A stretch of 64,000 nt of DNA from Pedococcus badiiscoriae (lineage in GTDB: Bacteria; Actinomycetota; Actinomycetes; Actinomycetales; Dermatophilaceae). Positions 51,721 through 59,287 of this stretch are shown here, in pieces. The notes beneath the pieces were generated by a model, which did no database searches, was not told where the DNA came from, and saw nothing but the letters and a program-made list of their open reading frames with translations. The position numbers were made by a program, and so were the translations under genes. Each line of letters starts with the position of its first letter. Position 1 is the first letter of the stretch. The stretch covers positions 62,001 to 126,000 of the forward strand of contig NZ_JACCAB010000001.1 of the NCBI RefSeq assembly GCF_013408925.1. The letters run 5' to 3'.

Positions 51721-51775
51721 GCTGCCGCTGTCGCAAGCACTAGCCGCTGCCCCTGTCGCAAGCGCTGCCGCTGCG
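51721..51775. repeat. Imperfect short repeats between convergent genes
   Basis: GCTGCCGCTGTCGCAAGC at 51721-51738 recurs at 51746-51763 with one mismatch, followed by a part copy. It lies just before the stop codon of the mycothiol-linked gene. Confidence 0.85.
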
Positions 51776-51776
51776 G

Positions 51777-52556
51777 CTAGGGCACCAGAGCAGCACCGAG
51801 GAGCCGCCGGGCGGCAGCCTCGTCGCCCTCGGTCCGCAGCAGCGACGAGTCGGCGCGGTGCCACAGCGAGAGGTACAGGTGCGATGCCGGCCCGCTGACC
51901 AGCGCGACCGCGTCCCGCACGGGCACGTCGTCGACTCGGACCATTGCGTCGACCACGCTCAGGGTCCACGAGGCCCCGGTGTCGCTGCATGCGAAGGCGA
52001 CGGGCCGCTCCGCCGGAATCACGTCCAGGGGTGGACGATCCGCATGGCGGACCAGGCTGCGTGGCGCCATCACCTCGAAGACCTCGGCGATCCCGTCAGC
52101 CGCCTGCCCGGGTGTCAGCACGGGGAGGTGGTCGACCAGACCGGTGGTCGGCAGCCGCCCGCACGCCTGCAGCGCGTCGACGTGGTGGATCGTCGTCTCG
52201 TGGACCTGCCGACGGCGCCAGAACCTCACGTCCTGGTGTCCCGGCACGGCTGAGAAGCTCCAGGCCGGATGGTCGGGTGGCAGCTCGCCGAGGGTGGTCA
52301 CGATGGTGTCGGCGCACGCGGCATACCAGTCCGGCAACGGCTGGTCGCGGCCGCGACGCGGGTAGGGATCCGGCGGCGAGCCGGTGCGCGCACAGTGGGC
52401 CGCCCACAGGTGCACCCGGCCCAGGTGGTCGACCAGGTCGGTGACGGTCCAGCCCGGGCAGGACGGGACGGTGGCCTGGGGGTCAGCCGCGCGGACCGTG
52501 TCGCCCATCGCGGTCGTGGCCGCGTGCAGGGTCGTCAGCTGCGTGGCGTCGTCCAT
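51777..52556 (-). CDS. Maleylpyruvate isomerase family mycothiol-dependent enzyme
   Basis: 259 aa. An N-terminal DinB-like four-helix domain (TVPSCPGWTVTDLVDHLGRVHLW) has the conserved metal-binding His set with VHETTIHHVDA. The C-terminal half has the SCP2-like sandwich (WTLSVVDAMVRV). The family uses mycothiol as cofactor for isomerase or conjugation reactions; the substrate is unknown. The ATG at 52556 is seven bases after TAGGGT. Divergent from nadA, with which it shares a 65-base promoter region. Confidence 0.88.
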   Translation of the reverse strand: MDDATQLTTLHAATTAMGDTVRAADPQATVPSCPGWTVTDLVDHLGRVHLWAAHCARTGSPPDPYPRRGRDQPLPDWYAACADTIVTTLGELPPDHPAWSFSAVPGHQDVRFWRRRQVHETTIHHVDALQACGRLPTTGLVDHLPVLTPGQAADGIAEVFEVMAPRSLVRHADRPPLDVIPAERPVAFACSDTGASWTLSVVDAMVRVDDVPVRDAVALVSGPASHLYLSLWHRADSSLLRTEGDEAAARRLLGAALVP

Positions 52557-52563
52557 GGCGGCG

Positions 52564-52569
52564 ACCCTA
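52564..52569 (-). promoter_or_regulatory. -10 box for the mycothiol-linked gene
   Basis: TAGGGT on the minus strand, seven bases before the ATG at 52556. Confidence 0.5.
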
Positions 52570-52608
52570 GAGCACGGACCGTTGGCCCGGGCCGGGCCGG
52601 CCACGGCA

Positions 52609-52614
52609 TACGAT
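52609..52614 (+). promoter_or_regulatory. -10 box for nadA
   Basis: TACGAT seven bases before the GTG at 52622; leaderless transcript inferred. Confidence 0.5.
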
Positions 52615-52621
52615 CGAGCAC

Positions 52622-53827
52622 GTGAGCACCTCTGTGACGCAGTCGGACTCCCGACCCACCACTCCCCTGCCGCTGCTCGTCCTCGGGCGCGGCACGGAGC
52701 TGCACACCGAGCGCGGGGTCGAGTGCCCCGGCGAGCTGCCCGCGCCGTCGGACCCGGGCCTCGTCGAGCGCGCCCGCGCGGCGAAGGCTGCCCTCGGTGA
52801 CCAGGTCTTCGTGCTCGGTCACCACTACCAGCGCGACGAGGTCATCGAGTTCGCCGACGTCACCGGTGACTCGTTCAAGCTGGCCAAGGACGCGGCCGCG
52901 CGGCCGCAGGCTCCCTACATCGTGTTCTGCGGCGTGCACTTCATGGCCGAGTCCGCGGACATCCTCACCGGCGACAGCCAGACCGTGATCCTGCCCGACC
53001 TCGCGGCGGGATGCTCGATGGCGGACATGGCGGCCATCCGCCAGGTCGAGGAGTGCTGGGACGACCTGGTCGAGGCCGGGGTCGCCGACCTGACCGTCCC
53101 CGTGACGTACATGAACTCCTCGGCAGCCATCAAGGCCTTCACGGGTCGTCACGGCGGCACGATCTGCACGTCCTCCAACGCCAAGACGGCACTGACGTGG
53201 GCCCTCGAACAGAAGGGCCCCGGCGGCAAGGTGCTGTTCCTGCCCGACCAGCACCTGGGGCGCAACACCTTCGTGCGCGACCTCGGCGGCTCGCTCGACG
53301 GCTGCGTCGTGTTCGACCCGCACAAGCCGATGGGCGGGCTGACCCGTCGGCAGCTCCAGGACGCCACGATGATCCTGTGGCGCGGGCACTGCTCGGTCCA
53401 CGGCCGGTTCAGCCTCGCGGCGCTCGAGCAGGCGCGCCGCGAGATCCCCGACGTCAGGGTGATCGTGCACCCCGAGTGCCAGTACGAGGTGGTGGAGGCC
53501 GCTGACGAGGTCGGCTCGACCGAGAAGATCATCCAGACCATCGCCGCCGCCCCGGACGGCACGAAGTGGGTGGTCGGCACCGAGCTCAACCTGGTGCGGC
53601 GGCTGGGCACGCTGTTCCCGCGGCAGCAGATCTCCTTCCTGGAGAAGAACGTCTGCTACTGCTCCACCATGAACCGCATCGACCTGCCGCACCTCGTCTG
53701 GACGCTCGAGTCCCTCGTGGCGGGTCGGGTGGTCAACGCGATCACGGTGGACGACGAGGTTGCCCGCTACGCCCGGGTGGCCCTCGACCAGATGCTGTCG
53801 CTACCCGGAGAGACCTCGAAGGACTAG
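52622..53827 (+). CDS. nadA: Quinolinate synthase
   Basis: 401 aa. Condenses iminoaspartate with dihydroxyacetone phosphate to quinolinate in NAD synthesis, with a [4Fe-4S] cluster. FVLGHHYQRDEVIEFAD starts the first domain, FCGVHFMAESADIL and LPDLAAGCSMAD the second, IVHPECQYEVVEAADEVGST the third, and KNVCYCSTMNRIDL the last Cys region. Key cysteines are present. The companion nadB and nadC are not in the window, unlike many actinobacteria where they follow nadA. Starts at GTG 52622 after a leaderless promoter. Confidence 0.95.
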   Translation: MSTSVTQSDSRPTTPLPLLVLGRGTELHTERGVECPGELPAPSDPGLVERARAAKAALGDQVFVLGHHYQRDEVIEFADVTGDSFKLAKDAAARPQAPYIVFCGVHFMAESADILTGDSQTVILPDLAAGCSMADMAAIRQVEECWDDLVEAGVADLTVPVTYMNSSAAIKAFTGRHGGTICTSSNAKTALTWALEQKGPGGKVLFLPDQHLGRNTFVRDLGGSLDGCVVFDPHKPMGGLTRRQLQDATMILWRGHCSVHGRFSLAALEQARREIPDVRVIVHPECQYEVVEAADEVGSTEKIIQTIAAAPDGTKWVVGTELNLVRRLGTLFPRQQISFLEKNVCYCSTMNRIDLPHLVWTLESLVAGRVVNAITVDDEVARYARVALDQMLSLPGETSKD

Positions 53828-53910
53828 GACACCTGGCGGAGGCCCACGGCGGCCATCCCGGAACAGACTGAATCGTCCGCAGCGCCGTGGACGGGCAGCC
53901 CGGCTTGATA

Positions 53911-55164
53911 TCAGGGGCGGTCGGACAGCTCGTCCACGGTCATCACGAAGTCGCGCGCTCGCAGCCGCTCGACGAGGGCGTCACCCATCGCCGTGGCCGG
54001 GGTGAGCACCCCTGCCGCCTGCGGGAGCCGGTCGCCGTCCAGGGCCAGGCAGAGGGCGGCCTCCCCCAGCATGACTGCCGTCGCGGCATACCCGGGATCG
54101 CCCTGGGCCGACACCGTCGCGAGGTAGCGACGTCCCGTCTCGGTGGTGGTGCGGATCTTCATCGAGAACCAGCCGGAGCGGCGGTTCTCTTCGCTCGGGC
54201 CCTCGCCGGGTGACGGCGCGAGCGCGTCGAAGAGGGGACGGGTCCGCGGGTTGGCGAGCCCGGCGAAGGCCAGACCCATCACGGCGGTGAAGAGGGTCGC
54301 GCGCCGGCGCCCGCGCAGCCCCCGGCCGTAGGAGCTGACCTCGCGGTACCTGAAGCGTCGGCCGTAGGCGTGGTCGCGAAGGGCGTTGCTGCGCCTGACG
54401 ATCCGCGTGTTGAAGCTGGCCATGATGAAGGGCCCGACCCACTCACCGGTCTCGGAGTCGGTGAAGACCGAGCTGGGGTCACGCTCCGAGCCCAGCTCGG
54501 GTTCGGCAGAGCGGTCCGGGCTCAGCGCGTAGGGGTCGAACAGCACCTTGCGCAGCGTCCGGTCCTCACCGACCGCCTCGAGCTGGGCTCGCGAGGAGTC
54601 GATCGTGCCGCCGCTGAGTCCACCCTTGGACCGGGCGTGCAGCGTGGTGTCGAGCAGGCCGCCTGCGGCATCCGCGACTGCGCGTTCGTGCAGGAGGAGC
54701 ACGCCCAGGTCGGACGGGATCGAGTCGTAGCCACAGGCCGTGACGATGCGCGCGCCGGTCTCCCGCGCCCGGGCATCGACGGCGTCGATCGCGGCGCGCA
54801 CGAACAGGACCTCGCCGGTGAGGTCCGCGTAGTGGGTGCCCGCGTCGGCGCACGCCTGGACGAGCGGGAGCCCGTAGCGCAGGTAGGGGCCGACCGTGGA
54901 GGCCACGGCGGTGGTGGACGCAGCGAGCTCGCGCAGGGAGGCCGGGTCCGCCACGTCGGCCGTGACCAGCGGCCAGTCGTGGGCCGCGGCCGGCAGTCCG
55001 GCCCTGACCTCCTCCAGTCGTTGCCTCGACCTGCCGGCGAGGGCGATCCTGACGTCGGCAGGGGCGTGCTCGGCCAGGTATGCCGCCACCAGCCGGCCGA
55101 CGAAGCCGGTGGCCCCGAAGACGACGACGTCGTAGGGGCGGGGCTCGTTCGCGGCGTCGCTCAT
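53911..55164 (-). CDS. Saccharopine dehydrogenase-like / trans-acting enoyl reductase family protein
   Basis: 417 aa. A Rossmann start VVVFGATGFVGRLVAAYLAEHAP (GxxGxxG) and AGRSRQRLEEV follow the family. LTGEVLFVRAAIDA and CGYDSIPSDLGVLLL are conserved blocks of the saccharopine reductase-like group, which in mycobacteria includes trans-acting enoyl reductases (Rv2449c, Rv2953 type). No polyketide genes are here, so the role is unlike that. ATG at 55164 has AAAGGGACC upstream. Substrate unknown; NAD(P)H-dependent reduction is likely. Confidence 0.85.
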   Translation of the reverse strand: MSDAANEPRPYDVVVFGATGFVGRLVAAYLAEHAPADVRIALAGRSRQRLEEVRAGLPAAAHDWPLVTADVADPASLRELAASTTAVASTVGPYLRYGLPLVQACADAGTHYADLTGEVLFVRAAIDAVDARARETGARIVTACGYDSIPSDLGVLLLHERAVADAAGGLLDTTLHARSKGGLSGGTIDSSRAQLEAVGEDRTLRKVLFDPYALSPDRSAEPELGSERDPSSVFTDSETGEWVGPFIMASFNTRIVRRSNALRDHAYGRRFRYREVSSYGRGLRGRRRATLFTAVMGLAFAGLANPRTRPLFDALAPSPGEGPSEENRRSGWFSMKIRTTTETGRRYLATVSAQGDPGYAATAVMLGEAALCLALDGDRLPQAAGVLTPATAMGDALVERLRARDFVMTVDELSDRP

Positions 55165-55240
55165 GAGAGGTCCCTTTCACTCGGTTCGACAGGTGCAGCG
55201 GGGCTTCGGCAGGTCCAGCCTGTCATCGACAGGTTCAGCG

Positions 55241-55272
55241 TCGACGGGTCGACGGGTCGACGGGTCGACGGG
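55241..55272. repeat. 8-bp tandem repeat, four copies
   Basis: TCGACGGG repeated at 55241, 55249, 55257 and 55265. It lies in the 122-base gap upstream of the saccharopine-type gene and just after the dipeptidase stop, among other short repeats of AGGTTCAGC type. Confidence 0.95.
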
Positions 55273-55286
55273 TCCAGCATGGATGT

Positions 55287-56651
55287 TCAGCGCGGCATCG
55301 CGCCGAGTCGCGCGAGGAGCACGGCCTCGGCGACGCAGACCTTCTCGAACTCGCCCAGGTGCAGCGACTCGTTCGCGCCGTGCGCGCGGGTGTCGGGGTC
55401 CTCGACACCGGTCACGAGGATCGCGGCATCGGGGAACTTCTCGGCGAAGGAGGCCACGAACGGGATCGAGCCGCCCACGCCGATGTCGACCGGTTCGACG
55501 CCCCAGGCGTCCGTGAAGGCCGCGCGCGCCTGGTCGTAGACGGGCCCGTTGGCGTCGGCGTCGAAACCCGCTCCCTGGTCGTCGAGGTGCACTTCGACCT
55601 TGGCACCCCAGGGGGTGTGGGCGGCGACGTGCCGCTGCACGGCGGCATACGCCTCCAGCGGCACCTCGTCGGGGGCCAGGCGGATCGACACCTTGGCGCT
55701 GGCGGTGGGCACCAGGGTGTTGGAGGACTTGGCGACCGAGGGTGCGTCGATGCCGATCACGGTCGCGGTCGGCTTGGCCCAGATGCGGTCGAGCAGGGTG
55801 CCGGTGCCGATCACCTCCACGCCATCGAGCAGGCCCGACTCCTCACGCAGGCGCGCCTCGTCGAACTCCAGGTCGCTGGCCGTGCCGGACTTGAGCCCGG
55901 CGATCGCGACGTCGCCGGCGTCGTCGTGCAGGGTCGCCAGGATGCGGATGAGCGGCGTGATGGCGTCAGGGACCGCCCCGCCGAACATGCCCGAGTGGAT
56001 GCCGTGGTCGAGGGTCGTCACCGTGATGACCACGCGGATCAGGCCACGCAGGGTGGTGGTGAGGGCCGGCTCGCCGATGGCCCAGTTGGTGGAGTCTGCC
56101 AGGACGATGGCGTCGGCACGCAGCTTCTCGCCGTGGACCTCCAGCAGGGTCGGGAGCGAGTCGGAGCCGATTTCCTCCTCCCCCTCGACGAAGACGGTGA
56201 CCCCGACGGGCAGGTTGCCGGCGTGCGCCCGCAGGGCTGCGAGGTGCGCCATGATCCCCGCCTTGTCGTCGGCCGCACCGCGTCCGTAGACGCGGCCGTC
56301 GCGTTCGGTCGGCTCGAACGGCGGGCTGTCCCAGTCCGCGTCGTCGCCGGGCGGCTGCACGTCGTGGTGCGCATAGAGCATGACGGTGGGGGCACCCTGC
56401 GGTCCGTCGATGTGCCCGATGACGGCCGGACGACCACCTTCGCGGACGATCTCGACCTCGAGTCCCTCGGCACGCAGCAGGGCCGCGGTGGCTTCGGCAC
56501 TGGCCTCGACGTGGGCCTGGTCGAACGCGTCCAGGCTCACGCTGGGGATGCGGGTGAGGTCCTCGAGGTCCTTGCGCAGGCCGGGCATCAGGCCCGCGAC
56601 CGTGGTCTTGAGGGCGGAGATCTGGTCGTTCGTCAGCACGTCGTCGGTCAC
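55287..56651 (-). CDS. M20 family dipeptidase
   Basis: 454 aa. Metal-dependent peptidase of the M20 family, CNDP-like group. VMLYAHHDVQPPGDDADWDS has the first metal His and Asp, GRGAADDKAGIMAHLAAL the bridging Asp, VEGEEEIGSDSL the catalytic Glu and metal Glu, and RAHGANESLHLGEF the last His. The lid domain lies in the middle (about 210-330). GTG at 56651 follows TAGGCT by seven bases, so it is preferred over 56687. Cytoplasmic, likely degrading dipeptides. Confidence 0.92.
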   Translation of the reverse strand: MTDDVLTNDQISALKTTVAGLMPGLRKDLEDLTRIPSVSLDAFDQAHVEASAEATAALLRAEGLEVEIVREGGRPAVIGHIDGPQGAPTVMLYAHHDVQPPGDDADWDSPPFEPTERDGRVYGRGAADDKAGIMAHLAALRAHAGNLPVGVTVFVEGEEEIGSDSLPTLLEVHGEKLRADAIVLADSTNWAIGEPALTTTLRGLIRVVITVTTLDHGIHSGMFGGAVPDAITPLIRILATLHDDAGDVAIAGLKSGTASDLEFDEARLREESGLLDGVEVIGTGTLLDRIWAKPTATVIGIDAPSVAKSSNTLVPTASAKVSIRLAPDEVPLEAYAAVQRHVAAHTPWGAKVEVHLDDQGAGFDADANGPVYDQARAAFTDAWGVEPVDIGVGGSIPFVASFAEKFPDAAILVTGVEDPDTRAHGANESLHLGEFEKVCVAEAVLLARLGAMPR

Positions 56652-56658
56652 GTCGGGG

Positions 56659-56664
56659 AGCCTA
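56659..56664 (-). promoter_or_regulatory. -10 box for the dipeptidase gene
   Basis: TAGGCT on the minus strand, seven bases before the GTG at 56651. Confidence 0.5.
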
Positions 56665-56744
56665 ACGGGTGACCTGGTCGAGCCCACCGCTGCCGGCGCC
56701 CGGGGACGCTGACGCGCGATTCAAGGGAAGGCAACCGCACGGCA

Positions 56745-56750
56745 TACAGT
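56745..56750 (+). promoter_or_regulatory. -10 box for the DUF3043 gene
   Basis: TACAGT six bases before the GTG at 56757; leaderless transcript inferred. Confidence 0.5.
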
Positions 56751-56756
56751 GAGCGG

Positions 56757-57338
56757 GTGTTCGGACGCAGCAAGACCCTCAACGACCAGCAGGCCTCCTC
56801 GGTCGCCCACGCTCCCCGCGAGGGTGCCAAGAACCGGCCCACCCCCAAGCGCAAGGACCAGGAGGCAGCCAACCGGCGCCCGCTTGTCGTCACCGACCGC
56901 AAGGCCGCTCGGGACACCGACAAGGCCAGGCGTCGCGAGGCCCAGCTCAAGCAGCGGGCCGCGATGACGACCGGCGACGACGCCCACCTGCCTGCCCGCG
57001 ACAAGGGCCCGGTCCGCCGCTACATCCGCGACTACATCGACGCCCGCTGGAACATCGGCGAGTTCATGCTGCCCGTGATGATCGTGGTGCTGGCGCTGTC
57101 GTTCATCCGCGTCCCAGCCCTGTTCGCCATCGTCTCGATCTGCGTCTACGGGCTGCTGCTGGTCGCCGCCGTCGACGGCTTCCTCATGTGGCGGCGGCTC
57201 AAGAAGCTGCTGGTCGCGAAGTTCGGGGCCGACAAGGTCGGCCGCGGGCTGGCCATGTATGCCGTGATGCGCGGCTTCCAGCTGCGCCGCTCGCGCATGC
57301 CCAGGGCCCTCGTCAAGCGCGGCGAGTACCCCGCCTGA
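56757..57338 (+). CDS. DUF3043 family membrane protein
   Basis: 193 aa. An actinobacterial family with a highly basic N-terminal half (RPTPKRKDQEAANRRPL, AARDTDKARRREAQLKQRAA), then two helices (about 103-119 and 122-140), then a basic C-terminus (RGFQLRRSRMPRALVKRGEY). Basic residues suggest the soluble parts lie in the cytoplasm against membrane or nucleic acid. Function unknown. Leaderless start by the TACAGT box. Confidence 0.88.
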   Translation: MFGRSKTLNDQQASSVAHAPREGAKNRPTPKRKDQEAANRRPLVVTDRKAARDTDKARRREAQLKQRAAMTTGDDAHLPARDKGPVRRYIRDYIDARWNIGEFMLPVMIVVLALSFIRVPALFAIVSICVYGLLLVAAVDGFLMWRRLKKLLVAKFGADKVGRGLAMYAVMRGFQLRRSRMPRALVKRGEYPA

Positions 57339-57371
57339 GCGCAAGCGCTCCCTGAGGCGGCTGCTCGGCTG

Positions 57372-57587
57372 CTACTCGGCGGCCCGCAGGCTCATCGGCC
57401 CGTAGACGAGCACCCCCTCGTGGAACAGGTTGACCGCGTCGACCCCGTGGTCCGTCAGCTCGTGCCACGACTCGCCGAACCAGTTCTCGGCGTCCGACTG
57501 CGAGGGAAAAGCGGTCGTCACGAGTCCGTCCCCGGACAGGGCGTTGCCCTCGGCATCGAGGTAGGTCCAGGTCCACGCGTCGCTCAT
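57372..57587 (-). CDS. Small conserved hypothetical protein
   Basis: 71 aa. DAWTWTYLDAEGNALSGDGL and FPSQSDAENWFGESWHELTD are alternating strand and helix, ending VDAVNLFHEGVLVYGPMSLR. Similar small proteins occur in many actinobacteria. No cysteines, no membrane segment. ATG at 57587 follows TAGAGT by six bases, in a promoter that overlaps that of the ABC ATPase gene on the other strand. Function unknown. Confidence 0.78.
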   Translation of the reverse strand: MSDAWTWTYLDAEGNALSGDGLVTTAFPSQSDAENWFGESWHELTDHGVDAVNLFHEGVLVYGPMSLRAAE

Positions 57588-57593
57588 GGTTCC

Positions 57594-57603
57594 ACTCTAG
57601 GGT
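57594..57603. promoter_or_regulatory. Overlapping divergent -10 boxes (bidirectional promoter)
   Basis: The sequence ACTCTAGGGT holds TAGGGT on the plus strand (57598-57603, seven bases before GTG 57611) and TAGAGT on the minus strand (57599-57594, six bases before ATG 57587). They share the TA step at 57598-57599, the key first two bases of both boxes. Confidence 0.6.
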
Positions 57604-57610
57604 TCGCTGC

Positions 57611-59287
57611 GTGATCGTGTTCGAGGCCGTGACCATCGCGTATGCCGGCGCGTCGGCGCTTCGCGACGCCTCCTTCGCGATCCCCGAGGGTGAGCTGGTG
57701 CTCGTGGTCGGGCCGACCGGATCGGGCAAGACGTCCCTGCTGCGCTGCCTGGGCGGCCCCGCGACGTCCGGTGACACCCCCTCGACCCGCGGCGTCGACC
57801 ACGCCCACGGCAAGGTCACCCGGACCGGCCGGGTGCTCGTGGACGGGGCCGACCTGTGGGGGGCCGGGACTGACGAGGAGAGGGCCGTCGTCGGGCTGGT
57901 CCGACAGGATCCCGCCGCCGACCTGGTCGACGGGACGGTCGAGTCCGTGATCGCGGCAGGCGTGCGACCCCGCGCGGACGACCCGCACCGCGGACAGCGA
58001 CAGGTCGAGGAGACCCTCGACCTGCTCGGTCTCGCGGGCCTGCGCAGCCGTCCGGTGGCAGAGCTGTCGGGTGGACAGGTGCAGCGCGTGGCCATCGGCG
58101 TCGCGCTCGCCGGTGGCCCTCGTGTCCTCGTGCTCGACGAGCCCACGTCCGCGCTCGATCCGGTGGCTGCCGAGGAGGTCCTCGCGATCCTGCACCGCCT
58201 CGTCCACGACGTCGGCGTCACGGTGGTCGTGGCCGAGCACCGGCTCGAAAGGGTCGTGCACCACGCTGACTCGGTCCTGCTCGTCGAGGCGGGGCGGGTG
58301 ATCGGGCCGCTCGATCCGGCGACCGCGATGACTCGCTCGCCCATCCGCCCTCCGGTGGTCGACCTGGGCCTGCGGCTCGGCTGGTCCCCCGTCCCGCTGT
58401 CGGTCCGGGCCGGTCGGCGCCAGGCCAAGGGCCTGCGGGCCGCACTGGATCACGACCGGTCTGGCGACGTGCCGGGCGACCGGCGGGACGACCGGCGGGA
58501 CGACCGGCGGGACGACCGGCGGGACGACCGGCGGGACGACCGGAGGGACGACCGGCGGGACGACGGGCCGGGCACCCGGGGCGAGGTGCGAGTCGACGTG
58601 CATCGGCTCAGCCTGCTGCGCGGACAGGTCGTGGCGCTGCGCACGGTGACGCTCCAGGTGCACGGGGGCGAGGTGGTCGTCCTGATGGGGCGCAACGGCG
58701 CCGGCAAGTCGAGCCTGCTCGGCGCGCTGCACGGGAGCCTCGGCCCGACCTCGGGACGCGTCCGGGTGTCGGGTCCGTCGGCCCTCGCGCCACAGGATCC
58801 GGCCGTCCTGCTCACAGACGCTGCAGTTGGGTCGCAGCTGACCGCCAACGACGCCGCCCACGCGCTCATCCCCGGGTCGAGCGCCACCCTCCTCGAGCGC
58901 CTGGTCCCAGGTCTGCCCAGCGCCCGTCACCCCACCGAGCTCTCAGAGGGCCAGAAGATGTGCGTGGCGCTGAGTCTCGTCCTGGCCCGCGGGAGCCAGG
59001 TGGTCCTGCTCGACGAACCCACCCGCGGACTCGACTACCAGGCCAAGGCCAGGCTCACCACCCTGCTGTCGCAGCTGGCCGCCGCCGGCCGCACGGTCAT
59101 CCTGGCCACCCACGACGTCGAGCTGGCGGCCGACGTCGCGACCCGGGCGATCATCCTCGCCGACGGGGAGGTCGTCGCCGACGGGCCTGCAAGGCGCATC
59201 CTGAGCGACTCGCCGGCCTTCGCACCGCAGGTGGCCAAGGTGATGCACCCCCTGCCGCTCCTTCGGGTGTCCGACGTCGTCAGCTAG
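57611..59287 (+). CDS. Fused two-domain ECF-type ABC transporter ATPase
   Basis: 558 aa with two ATPase cassettes in one chain. Cassette 1: Walker A GPTGSGKTSL (about residue 34), signature ELSGGQVQR, Walker B VLVLDEPTS, switch His in VAEHRLERV. Cassette 2: Walker A GRNGAGKSSL (about 360), signature ELSEGQKMC (SGG replaced by SEG), Walker B VVLLDEPTRG, His in ATHDVE. Both are complete enough for ATP hydrolysis. The linker has a DRRD-type repeat from a 12-bp tandem. It resembles EcfA-EcfA' of vitamin or cobalt importers, but no EcfT or substrate subunit is in the window. GTG at 57611 uses the shared promoter. Confidence 0.88.
   Translation: MIVFEAVTIAYAGASALRDASFAIPEGELVLVVGPTGSGKTSLLRCLGGPATSGDTPSTRGVDHAHGKVTRTGRVLVDGADLWGAGTDEERAVVGLVRQDPAADLVDGTVESVIAAGVRPRADDPHRGQRQVEETLDLLGLAGLRSRPVAELSGGQVQRVAIGVALAGGPRVLVLDEPTSALDPVAAEEVLAILHRLVHDVGVTVVVAEHRLERVVHHADSVLLVEAGRVIGPLDPATAMTRSPIRPPVVDLGLRLGWSPVPLSVRAGRRQAKGLRAALDHDRSGDVPGDRRDDRRDDRRDDRRDDRRDDRRDDRRDDGPGTRGEVRVDVHRLSLLRGQVVALRTVTLQVHGGEVVVLMGRNGAGKSSLLGALHGSLGPTSGRVRVSGPSALAPQDPAVLLTDAAVGSQLTANDAAHALIPGSSATLLERLVPGLPSARHPTELSEGQKMCVALSLVLARGSQVVLLDEPTRGLDYQAKARLTTLLSQLAAAGRTVILATHDVELAADVATRAIILADGEVVADGPARRILSDSPAFAPQVAKVMHPLPLLRVSDVVS
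58478..58564. repeat. 12-bp tandem repeat in the ATPase linker, about seven copies
   Basis: Unit GACGACCGGCGG repeated from about 58487 to 58558, with part copies at both ends and one AGG variant. It encodes repeated Asp-Asp-Arg-Arg between the two ATPase domains. The unit is a multiple of three, so the frame tolerates copy changes. Confidence 0.95.
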
